From Lineus longissimus (Eukaryota > Nemertea > Pilidiophora > Heteronemertea > Lineidae): a stretch of 64,000 bases of DNA. The notes under the pieces are model-generated. The model did not search any database and was not told where the DNA came from. It saw only the letters and a list, made by a program, of their open reading frames with translations. Below, piece after piece: positions 1 through 14,000 of this stretch (positions within the stretch are counted from its first letter, which is position 1; each line of letters opens with the position of its first letter). The stretch spans positions 25,204,646 to 25,268,645 of the forward strand of contig NC_088311.1 of the NCBI RefSeq assembly GCF_910592395.1. Direction: 5' to 3'. The position numbers and the translations under genes were made by a program.

Positions 1-421
1 CGTTTTCTTCAGATGCGTTACTATCATTCAATTGTCCCCTGGAAGAAGGACTACATATTCTGCAATGCTAGCATAGTTCAATGTAACTTGATTCACTAAA
101 TTACTTATTCTCAGGGTTTTAGGTTGGTGTGATGCGAGTTTGAACACAACCAGCATTCACTTTCACTTTTCATTAAGCCACAGAGCAGTGACAAAGTCCA
201 GCAGAAGAAAGAACCTAGTAAAACCTATTCACTGAAAATTGATGGCATTTATTGTACTCTAAATTCCTGGTTATATCCTCAATAGACAGTACATGTCACT
301 GACAAATTCTTGACAGACGACTACAATAATTGCATAATCATGAGTTGGTCGTGCATCTGAACAGTTTCTGGCATGATGCCGTAGATTCAGTCGACAAGAA
401 CTGATCAAAGCCATGACTTAC
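1..421. other. Intron of the HABP4-like gene, window edge
   Basis: No exon, RNA gene or repeat could be recognised. The donor of the exon at 422-493 (GTAAGT on the minus strand, 416-421) shows that transcription continues to the left. Confidence 0.6.
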
Positions 422-2713
422 TTGACATCGTCCTTCATCGTACCCCAGTTATGAGCGCCAAAACCGTCACGTTTCTCAACAGATTTTACGCCGCTGTAAT
501 GAAGAAAAATCATGCCATATATAGATAACAAAATAGGGGCGATTGTACAATCTGAGCAAATATGGCAAAATAGATATGGACACCCAAGGCTTGATTGTTG
601 TTTCCGTGGCAGAAACATCCAATGGTAATTAATGTAGTCAAGGCCCAACTTTGCCAACATCAGCCCAACCTGCATGCACTAAATATGGTCCAACATACTA
701 TTCCTGGTTGTCTCTGTTGCATGCTTGCAATACAAAGGTCTGCAAATTAAAATGTTTCTGTACTGTGCGATTTGAGGAAGCATGCATGCATCCGGGTATT
801 ATATGGGATGGTTCGTTGCTTTGGATTATCAATGGCTGCTCTGTACGGCAAGCTTCAATTCTGTTGTTAGGTGGAGCTGGTAGATTCTAACCATTACATG
901 CTGGTGCATCACCGGACAACTCATGAGGAACACTGAAGCTTGCCATTTTAGGCAGAACCATACTGCGGCAAAAGCTTTATGAACAGCAAAAGCTTGACAA
1001 AAGTTACAAGCAAGGTTAATTAGGGATGGGTTCACAACAGAGAGACAAAAAGTTTGATGAATCAGATTGCCGCCAACTTGTTCCGAGTAGGATGAATATC
1101 ATGATTCTTTTGAGACACCACCACACAAATACAAGCTGAAAACAATGTGCCAGATGAAGTGACAATACATCAACATTCCATCCACTTTGGACAAAATCAA
1201 ACTGCTCAGCAAACTGATTCCTCAAGCTCAGAGAAAAGGTAGTTAGGTAGTGAAGGGATAATTTACACTTGCGTTTTGTCACTTCCGCTTCTTCGGTCGA
1301 ATTGTCGGTTTCCAAATCGGTCAAAGCCTCCCCTATCACTTCGTTCACCGCCTCCCCGTCCGCGACCACCACCTCGGCCCCGTCCGAATCCACGGCCTCG
1401 TCCACCGCCACGACGCTCCTCTCCATCAGGCCTGTCAGACTTTTCTCTGGAAAAAAAGAATACTGGCATTAGACATCTAGTCAAGAATAGTTTGCAACAA
1501 AAATAATGAGGGGGACAACAGAAAATATGCAAAACATCTTACTTTTCCTACTCTCATTCATTACTGGGTGTCTAGTGCGATTACAGGGATTGAATGACTT
1601 TCAAGTCGGGTATTAACCTCGACGCCAATCAATTGACCCCCCATTGCAAGATCGGAGGACCCACTACTGCCACTCGTGATGAGAAACAAACAACGATACA
1701 TTTTTAAATCTGATTTTTAAAGCAACATTCCAATTCTTACTCCGATTCCATGTTTTATTATTGTGAACCCACCTGAACTCGGAGAAGGAGGACTTCTCGG
1801 CATCTCTGTTGAAGTTTCGTCGATCTTGTCGACGATCATCACCTTCGCGAGCTTCACGGGAGAATTTCACATTTCTCTCCTGTTTTTCTCTGTCCCCTGT
1901 GGGCTTTGATTGGTTTGCACTTCTGGGCGGTCGGTTCTCAACTGGAAGAGAAGATATTCATTTTATCTTTATCTGCTGAGCAGCAGGATAGCCAACCAGG
2001 AAGCTGTCAAAACCGCAAGAAACCAGCAACTCACAGAAGACTGCATCATGGTCAGATGGTAGCGAACCAAAAGTTATGTTCTCACACAGCCTAAATGATC
2101 CTGGCTTAAATGTGCAACAAGACCCTCCATAAAAGACAAATACATTTACTATTTTAGACACTTCAATCTATTTCGAGCTGGATTGGTTGTGCCCCAATAT
2201 TCTACAACTGATAATAAAGTAATGCAGTTACACACAAACCGCCATGCCCATGTCATAATGGAGGGCAGTGCAGGCCTGAACAAGCATGCATGCATGCAAG
2301 GCTGCCGTGCATTATGCAGTGCACTGTCCTGGCCATGCCCTGAGCGTGCACGATGTATGGAGAATATGGCTTCCACATGGAATGGCATGGGAAAGAATCT
2401 CAAGATTGCCAACACTTCTGTTGCAGCCCCCAAGCCCAAGAATGCATGAAAGCGTTCACTTACCATCCTTCTGAGTAGTTGGGGTATTATCGCCCTGTTT
2501 GCTCTTCGGTTCGGGTTGTGCCACAGCGATTTTCTTGTTGCTTCTGCCCTTGGCAGATTTTTGTGATGGTTTGTCTTTCTTCGCTTTATCCTCGGCCAGT
2601 TTTTTGTTTTTTTCATCCTGTAACTGCTGGATTACCAGGATAGGATCTTCATCATCGGACAGAGCAGCTGCAAACCGATTTTGGGTGGGCACCGAATATT
2701 CCATCTTTGCCAT
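422..2713 (-). CDS. HABP4: HABP4/SERBP1 family RNA- and ribosome-binding protein, 3' part missing
   Basis: Proteins of this family bind mRNA and idle 80S ribosomes with eEF2, and also occur in the nucleus. Exons in order of transcription are 2464-2713, 1773-1941, 1267-1446 and 422-493. All have GT-AG ends and matching phases, giving 223 codons in the window. The start at 2713 opens MAKMEYSVPTQNRFAAALSD, the family's N-terminal NRF motif followed by acidic DDEDP. A lysine-rich stretch follows to about residue 75. An RG/RGG box lies at about residues 150-175 and a REFDR-like FDRRSGSDK segment after it. The last exon has GAHNWGTMKDD, which matches the HABP4/SERBP1 GSHNWGTVKDE signature. The remaining C-terminal half must lie left of base 1; nothing further was seen in 1-421. 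The gene is transcribed away from ZNF367. The family call is firm. HABP4 versus SERBP1 is a naming choice, since an invertebrate would normally have one ancestor of both. Confidence 0.9.
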
Positions 2714-3083
2714 TTTTACCTCTCGTTCGAGGATTGCTATAGATTTATCATGGGTTAATTTGTGCTTCTTTACCTGCAGAATTCAAGATGGTTGCATGTG
2801 CGAGAAACAGGAACATGAATTGTGGGAAATATACAAATTCGTGACGAATGATGTCATTTTCCTAATATGGGCATATACGCGCGATACATTTAAATACCCT
2901 GTTAACATGACATTGGCCCTGTTGATACCTTTATCCTGTGGTACGAAAGTGCCCCCACCACTGAGTAATCAATTATTAATACACAAGCCACCTAAGCAGC
3001 CATAATCAACTTACAACACTAATTGGTCTTAATTGGAAAATGTGTATTGACGCCTTGGTCTATTTATCGCACGGCACACGCCA

Positions 3084-3095
3084 TTTGGCGCGAAA
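3084..3095. promoter_or_regulatory. Palindromic E2F-type site between HABP4 and ZNF367
   Basis: The 12 bases TTTGGCGCGAAA match the E2F consensus TTTSSCGCSAAA on both strands. The site lies 48 bp upstream of the ZNF367 start codon and 370 bp upstream of the HABP4 start codon, in the only intergenic space of this divergent pair. E2F control would suit ZNF367, a proliferation-linked gene in vertebrates. Function is inferred. Confidence 0.6.
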
Positions 3096-3143
3096 TTCGT
3101 TGGAGGGAAACTGCGTCAAACAAAACAAAAACATTGCGGAAAC

Positions 3144-5129
<1,986 letters not shown>

Positions 5130-6648
5130 ATTGATAATTGAATTTCTGATTTCAAATCTTAGATGGGGAGGATGAAACTTAAAATAGCCCTAATTGCTAA
5201 CAGCACTGAAGAGTCGCACTGATTTAGTTACTGTGTAACGGTATTTGTGCCGAGGAAGAAAGCGTTGATTCCCACCAACAGTTGATGTTGGTGTACATGA
5301 TGCAACCCTGAATCCTACACTCTATTCAAGTGCTCTAAAACTTTGTAACTGTTGTAGTGGTCAGTGATTGTGGTAAATATCACAATTTTCTTTGTTGACT
5401 TATAAGAATGTTTATTCTGCATCGCCATATGTGCTACAAAATTTCAAAGTTAGGTGTTCATTTTATGAAACCTGCTTATCAGCTTGGAAACTTACGTGTA
5501 GCTTGAAAGTACATGTACTCCAAAATATGTTTTCAGGATGTCCTTTGTTGTCTTCTGGACGTGCCAAATTACATGTCTTTGTCATGTTATGTTGTACTAG
5601 TGTAAAACCATACATGTGCCGGTACTTGTAACTGCAGCTTATTTTTGTGGTTTTTAACGTCTTTTTAAGATTAATCACTGATTCGAGATTGCAGATTTTG
5701 CTTGTTTTATAGTTGTTTACTTGTTTTTCATTGGAAGTGAGTTTATTCACTGATGTATGTCCCATTGAATGTTGGCAGCATATAGTATTTCAAGTATTCG
5801 TACTTCTATGATACATTTTGTGTTCAGATTCAGTTTCTTTTGAGGTAAATTGGTAATTTTGTTAAGATTTTGGGCATTACAATACTGTACTTTATCATGA
5901 GCAAACTAACTTTGGTACGGTAATGTTGACTTCAATGATGATATCACACGTGTGGGTGAATTGTTTATTGCTTGATCACAGTATCAAAGGGAAAAAGAAA
6001 TTATTACCAAGAAAACCTATTTGAAAATTGATAAGGAAAAAATAAAAGAATTCTTGTTAGTGAAACTTTTTTGTGAAATTGATTTAAAAAAGAAAGAAAA
6101 TGTACAAGGAAGATTGTATGTTTTTAATGAATTGTGCTACAAAGTTGTAATTAGCCAGCTTATTATGTGGATTTTGATCATAACATACAAGCTTCTATTG
6201 GTATTTATTCAGCGTACATGTACATGTATAATTATGTGTATAGGTTTTTTTTATGGTAGAGAAAGCTTTCACTTATTAATGAATATGTATTGTGGGAAGC
6301 TGCTGGTAATTACCCGGTAACTGTTCAATGTGTCCTACTTGATGATCATACCAATACGGACTCGCCAAATCTTCCTGTCCGCAATTCCCAAAAGCCAATC
6401 TGAGTTAAGCAGACTTGAGTTGATGGTGATGAACATGTGGAACGTTAAGTATGCATCTTGTAGAACTCTTGACTGTCTCTAATATATTGTCATACAGTAT
6501 CATTTATCATTGTACACATATTTTTAGTGTTGTTCACTGTGTTTATAGAAAAAGTAGGCATAAAAAATACATGAAAATTAAAATAATTTGAAAGAGTTTC
6601 TTTATTGAATTGTTTGTGAAGCCAACAACAGTCGTTTGGGAGGAATTG

Positions 6649-6957
6649 GTGGAGACCAACACACTACTCTTGTGGAGACCAATACACTACTCTTGTGGAG
6701 ACCAACACACTACTCTTGTGGAGACCAATACACTACTCTTGTGGAGACCAACACGCTACTCTTGTGGAGACCAATACACTACTCTTGTGGAGACCAACAC
6801 GCTACTCTTGTGGAGACCAATACACTACTCTTGTGGAGACCAACACACTACTCTTGTGGAGACCAACACACTACTCTTGTGGAGACCAACACACTACTCT
6901 TGTGGAGACCAACACGCTACTCTTGTGGAGACCAACACACTACTCTTGTGGAGACCA
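6649..6957 (+). repeat. 23-bp minisatellite, about 13 copies
   Basis: The unit is close to GTGGAGACCAACACACTACT plus CTT. Copies differ mainly at one position pair (CACACT, TACACT, CACGCT), and neighbouring copies partly alternate between these variants. That pattern suggests amplification of a two-unit block. Confidence 0.95.
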
Positions 6958-7667
6958 TCGTGGCCAGCTCACATTAAAAGGATCATCTCAACATCTATTG
7001 CGGCTGTAAGCATGATCCCCAATCGTGGCCATCAAGGTTGGATGATGAATTGGTCTCCAAAGTCATGATTAGCTCATAGATTGTGAATATGCATCTCCAC
7101 ATCTGGACGGAAGACGAGACAGATTGTTACATCAAGGGGCTTCAACAACTGTCAGACACTGATCTGGACAGGATCTCCATTGACTAAACACATTCTCAAT
7201 GGTTCTCAGTAATCATGACTGGGATGCAGCTATGAATTGTTCTGAAAGTCCATCTTGGGAAGAAACAGGTTGTGATTGTCTCATTGTTGGCTAGAGACTG
7301 TATGTTGATCTCCAGAACCACAGTGATTGTAAGCTTGTGACTCGCTCTCCGCAGTCTTTGACAAAGACACATCATCAGACAGGCCACCATAACTTTAGCC
7401 AAAAGAATAACCCTAAATATAAGCCCAGGAGTGTACATGTGTATCTTATTGTGTATCTACTTGAAGACTAAAGTGATGCCTGGCTCGACATAAGTTTCTT
7501 CTTGCCATTTGCCCGACAGTCCTTCCAATCAGTTGATAAATTCAACTGTGCTTCAGAGCCGTTCTTTGTCTCCATAAAGCTGGTTCCTTCGACACAATCA
7601 TATTTGGAATGCGACATTTTCACAACCCAAAAGTAAATAAAAAGAACCAGATAAGTCAACATAATGT

Positions 7668-7673
7668 TTTAAT
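7668..7673 (-). terminator. Possible EIF2B2 polyadenylation signal (ATTAAA)
   Basis: ATTAAA reads on the minus strand about 370 bp beyond the EIF2B2 stop codon. It is the nearest plausible signal seen by eye, and no transcript evidence is available. Confidence 0.35.
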
Positions 7674-8041
7674 ATCATCACATTGACAGCTCTATTTACA
7701 ATACTCGATACTCCCCGACTCCTTACAGAAATCTATCATGTGATACCAAAGAAACAATGTCCCCAAATCCCTGAACACATCTCCCTCAACTAAACATGTT
7801 TAGCCTTACATGTTGTCAAGTAAACTTAGATGGTCCTTAGCTTTCAGTCCAAACTTTCCTGACAGTACCCATGATTGAGATTGAGTGTGAAAGTGCAAGT
7901 AGCCAGATCTGTTTACTCATCTACCATCCTAATACATCAGCCTTTTCAAGACACTCCTTCCTCTCTCACATATCGAGTAGGGAGGTCGGAGCGAAGAGGG
8001 CCTCTAACCTAGGATAGCCTTCCACCTCCATCTTTCAACTC

Positions 8042-11000
8042 CTATAAGTCATGATCATCAGGATGATACAGTTCACTAAGTAACCGATAAACGTATGATG
8101 GTGCGTTGCCTCCGCTGAAAAATAGAAGAGAAGACAATAATGAGTTAACACAGTTTCTGAGCAAGGGACTAAGTTTTTAGGGGTGGAAATGGTTTGGGCA
8201 TATGTCACAACCAGTCTCACTGATGTCTAGTATACAGGAGTCTCACATGACTACGGAGACACAAACTACTTGGCTATGACAAGACTTAACTACATACTGC
8301 TTAAGGCAGTCTGATAAGGATGAAAAAACTTGCTTCATGTAATACTCACATATTTGAAATGTATAAAGTCACAAGTTCCGGTGGGACATAATCAAACACT
8401 GGGTTCTGAATCTGCGCCTTCGAGACAATCTCTCCTTCTGAAAACTTCAGGACGTCTTGTGGGCTGACAAACTTATTGAATGCATCCTGAAACAAACAAA
8501 ACACAACATTGATGAAGTTTGTTGTCATTTGAAATGATTGTTGTCTTCATGGCTTACATGACTGTTGCGATCAAGTAGCCATCAGCTCTGCCAAAAGTTT
8601 AGATTTCACAGCCATATGTTTATGGTTTGTTTACATTTGTGGATATCAGCATGAACATGGCGGTTAAAATGGGGCAATGATAATGTGACGTACCTGATCA
8701 TACGAACAAAGGTACTGAGGAGATAACTTGAACATAGCGGCACAAACAATCAACTGAAAGAATAAGAGGTTTTACAAGAAATGATGAGAAGTCCTCACAA
8801 AAACAGATCGCGTGGGAAAATATCAGCCAGGGAACAGACATTTGTATGGGGTATCTTCACGAGCCATTGGGCATCAAAGGAACACACAACCTCCTTTGTA
8901 TGACTAGGCCATATCCTGGTGTCACATCTATACAAAGTGTGGCACTACGTACCAATTTTTGCGATGAAGGGTCTGATTTTTGCTTCTAATTGCTTTATTG
9001 AAGTGAAAGATATGTCCACAATACTTTGGTTTGTTGTTACTAGATATCAGAGAAAATGAGATTACTTACAGGAACAGAATGGTATTTGGCTGCTAATGCA
9101 ATAGCATCACATCCATTGATGGCTTTTAACCTGGAAAAGTTTTTCAGTTAAATTCAATGCCGAACATCAACTTATTACAATTTTGTTGACAATTTGATTA
9201 AAAGTCATAAATTTACAACACAAGGAATCATTGCAGGTTTTACTGTAACAAAGTGACAAGATTAGAAAACACCAAAGATCAATTGGAAGTTTTTCATTTG
9301 TTTGAGATGAATTTTGTTGACTAATTATCAACCAACAATTAGACACATAAGTGAATTTTATTTACTAATTCACGAAGGGCTGATTATATCAGATGGTTTG
9401 CTGTGCAATTGTGCTGGAATCCTAATAACTAATTACTAAAAGTTCTAAATTTTGTTAACTAATTAAACCCAGCCTTGATTATAGCACTGACCTTTGCTTA
9501 CTAATTAATCAATTCCACTGATTATTAGACAAAAGAAATTGATTGAATGTACAATGGGATGTCACCTAATTAGATGTAAACTTGAATCAGTTTTTGATGT
9601 AAACAATAACAAGTTAGGAGAAGCAGATGTGACCAGAAGGTCAAGTAACGACATCACAAGGTCATCACTCCCCAAGCTGGGTGACATCATGATATTGTAA
9701 GCAGACGTCAGATTGACTGGCATGTTTGTGATTAGCAAATCATGTGTGATTTCATATAAAAGGCAAGACTTCTGATTCCTGATCATCATTCACTGAGAAA
9801 CCACCACGAGTAACTAACCACGATGACCATGTTTCAAGAAGCTATGATAAGTCACATGACCTATTCTGAGGAAGAGGCGTTTTCATTTACTCAAGTCGGC
9901 GATGCCATCATGGATATCTCTGTTAAGACAAGAATGAATGTTCCAAGATCCAGACGACAGACTCATCGTTTCAGCCAAAGTGACAACTCCCCAAAGATGC
10001 TTCTGCCTGCTGCCCTGACCTTTGATGACTCCGATGATGAGAGCTTGCCACCACCTCGGGTTCCCCATGCAACTATTTCACTAACCGACAGGAGCTCACC
10101 GATAAATCGCATGTTATCGTTTGACTTAGCAGACTCTGATGATGAATCTGAAACTGCTAATCTCAACCATTTCACCAAACTAGATAATTCCTTTACGCTA
10201 TCACCAGACACCAACTGCCAATCCAGGGTTATCCCTCGACCACAACAAGTAGGAATTCGTCGGCAGCTGATCAAAGAGAGTACGCCATTTACGATCCACA
10301 GACGAGACATCTCCAGGAAACGTAAGGAACCTACTCGTGGCGCAACGGAAAATAAACGTAGAAAACTTGGTGACTACGTCATCTCGAACACTGCTAACTG
10401 TGAATGGAATAGTATGAAAACAGACAATGGTGATTTGAAGGTGATCAGTGCGCTGAATCGGTGTTTGGAGGAGGAGAATCTCTCCGGAGACTTGTCTCAG
10501 GCTTGTTCCCTGCCCTGCGTCAGTGGCAAGCATCACGATGTTAAATACATATCATCCGATACCATGTGTCGTCTGCTCAACAAGGAATACGAAAACGTTG
10601 AGGATTACACGATCATCGATTGTCGATACCCGTACGAGTACGATGGCGGCCATATTGAGGGAGGCATCAACTTGTATACGACCAAAGACATTATGTGTGA
10701 ATTCCTATCCAAAGTCAAACATGTAAACAACGCAGAAAAACGTCACGTTGTGATCTTCCATTGCGAGTTCTCGTCGGAGAGAGGACCGAAGCTTGCTCGT
10801 TTCTTACGCAACAAAGATCGTGAAGTGAACCGTGAGAATTACCCGAATCTGCACTATCCCGAGGTTTACGTTCTCAAGGATGGATACAAGAACTTTTACG
10901 AACAACACATGGAAAGTTGCGTGCCACAGACGTACAAACCCATGCTGCATCAGGATCACTCAGATGATCTGAAACACTATCGCGCCAAAGCCAAATCATC

Positions 11001-14000
11001 TGAGAGGCAGAGCAGACGACCTCTATCATCACGTCAACTTCAGTTTCAATGAACATCATGATCTACCATGAACTTTGAATGTGCTACAATCAGTCAAATC
11101 CAAATGTGCTATCATTGATTATAAAGTGACTTGTGCTTTAAAGTGTGCTTCATGGGCATCAGTTGCTCGAACATTGAAATGTGCTACTACAAAAACTCTC
11201 ACTTGACTATTTTTCATTACATTGGGTGCTATGTCCACATGGGCAGTGTTATTGTTGATCAAACTGGCCTGGGGCACAGACGAATTGGAAGACAAGAGTT
11301 TGATTCAAAGACTTGTAATACAAAGAATTCTTAATAATGATACAAACCAGCATGTCTATTCAATTTGTCACAGCAAGGGTCATAGGTCTCTCTTGAATAA
11401 AGAGTTGTATATTGTACAGTTGTCAGCAAGGGTCATAGGTCTCTCTTGAATAAACAGTTGTATATTGTACAGTTGTCAGAAAAATGTGCTAGACTGTAAA
11501 TAGCTTGTAAATAAATAAATAACAATTATAGATATCATATTTTAGTTCATTAGGTTTTATGGTTCGGGGTTCTCATTCCACTTCATATCAAACCCTGATG
11601 CAGTCACTCTGAATTCTCCTTACCCTCCATTGGCCATGACGGTATGCGTCCCGATGATGACCTTATTGACTCGAGACATGATGGCAAATACAGCAGAGTC
11701 GGTGATGACTGTGGTTTCTATCTTCGCCTCGGCTAAACTTTTGGCTAACTCATGTCCGTGGAAGAAGGGTGCACACTCTACAACTATCACCTGGAACTTC
11801 CGTTTTCTGGCAGCACTCTGCAACAGAGGTCAGAAATCATGAAAATTATTTCAAGTAACATAACAATTTCAATTGTTAAATTTGTATAGGAATCATTTAG
11901 GGAGATCATTGGCATAGTGGTTAGAGTGCTGAACTCATAGGAGAGCAGTCATGTTCAAATCCTGGAAGGGTACACACTGTTCTGTTTCGATGTCCTTGAG
12001 CAAGACTGCTGGAATTGTTTCATCCTTCAAATGAGACATGAAACCAAGGCTGTGCGACAAAAAAGCTACAAAAAATCAACCTTTAGAAATGCTTCAACTG
12101 TTTTTGATTTTCCTGCCGTCATAATGACTTCATTCGAATGAATATGTTCGATGGCTTGGACAGCTATGTTGTCAGCACTGAAATGAAAACAACCACAAAA
12201 GTCAGTAGAATATTTCATTAGTTTTGTTTAGGAATCTTACAGGCAAGATGGAATGACCAATAAATGATAAGGTGTGCCTTACCATGTCTGTGTTCCATAC
12301 ACTACAGCCTTACAATGGCTACATGTATTGGGGGTAACTATGGTTACATTGCTCTCTATAGATCATAGAGCCAAGAGTTTATCATAATAATGATACAATC
12401 AGAAAGTGCCCATTAAATGGTTTGTATTGTAGTTCAGTAGGAAACACAAGACCTCAGAGATCCTACACTGTCTGAGACGCCCTTTCTTTCACTTGAACAA
12501 GTGCCAAGTGGACCGTTGTAAGGGGGTACTGAACCTGCGACCTTAGAGGTGATTGGCACTGATGTTAATTTCAACCACTCAGATGCCACTCCGACTTATT
12601 AGAGAACTCACCTGGTTTCTAGTTCGGTCATAAACTCTCCTATCGCCTCAATAACTGCAGGCTGAAAGATGGAACAGAATGGACAGAAAATCACACAGAC
12701 AAACATTTTTCATACTACAATCGCATTTTCACCTTTAGTCCATAAGTTCAGAAGTATGGTTATTAATAATATAGAGTTCAACTGTTTTTATCAAAGAGTC
12801 ATCTCTTGTACTTTTTAGCATTTCGTGACTATTCAAGTGCAGCTGGGCTGCTGTTGGTCTTGGTGTGAACAAGAATACCTTATCTTGTACACCATCATTA
12901 CTAATGAGTAAAATCACCAACCTTGAGCTGTATTTGAGGTATGCTGAAGTCATCAGCATGGCCTTCTGCTGTGAGAAGTTTCTGAAAGATAATTGAGAGA
13001 TTATAGCAGTAAATCCTAAAGAAAGAACACTGTTGTAGACTTTGGTCTGACGATCCCAACAGACATGGAGTTCAAGTATCATTCAAACCCCATCATCTCC
13101 ATTTCAGCCAATAAGCTAAGAAGGGCCCCAGTGCAATATAAACATATACAGCAGGGGACTTTTCTACTTGTGAGGACAGTTCCATCACAAAATGGTCAAC
13201 TTACATGAAGTGATTCCTGAGGATCACCCTCTTCATTTTTCCCTCTTAATCTGAAAAATAATCACATTTTATATCACAATGAAACTAGCAAAAGGTACAG
13301 TGAATCAGTAGACTGGTGGAGTCTATTAGCCAGATGACTTACAGTCTAATCAGTCTAATCAGTCTGATCTACCATTACTCCACAAGGTCAACCATATCGA
13401 TAGTACCATTACTCCACAAGGTCAACCATATCGATAGTACCATTACTCCACAAGATCAACCATATCGATAGTACCATTACTCCACAAGGTCAACCATATC
13501 GATAGTACCATTACTCCACAAGGTCAACCATATCGATAGTACCATTACTCCACAAGATCAACCATATCGATAGTACCATTACTCCACAAGGTCAACCATA
13601 TCGATAGTACCATTACTCCACAAGGTCAACCATATCGATAGTACCATTACTCCACAAGATCAACCATATCGATAGTACCATTACTCCACAAGGTCAACCA
13701 TATCGATAGTACCATTACTCCACAAGATCAACCATATCGATAGTACCATTACTCCACAAGGTCAACCATATCGATAGTACCATTACTCCACAAGGTCAAC
13801 CATATCGATAGTACCATTACTCCACAAGATCAACCATATCGATAGTACCATTACTCCACAAGGTCAACCATATCGATAGTACCATTACTCCACAAGATCA
13901 ACTTACCCAGCATATTCTTCTCGTATAATCTTTAACACTGAAAATAGATGGATGTTCATTGGTGAAATAGGCATAAGCAATTAGCGGTCTGATTAAGGCT

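Larger units (their letters stand above)
5130..8041. other. Convergent intergenic region: 3' UTRs of ZNF367 and EIF2B2
   Basis: This stretch is AT-rich and has no exon I can support. It should contain the ZNF367 3' UTR on the plus strand and, from the other side, the EIF2B2 3' UTR. The 23-bp minisatellite at 6649-6957 gives long open frames in all three plus-strand frames; these are a consequence of the repeat and not genes. Confidence 0.65.

Noticed and set aside
6610..7068. Open frames in all three plus frames repeating WRPTHYSCGDQHTTL
   Set aside because: The 23-bp repeat is open in every frame, so each frame repeats the same peptide cycle; this is a repeat artefact in an intergenic region.
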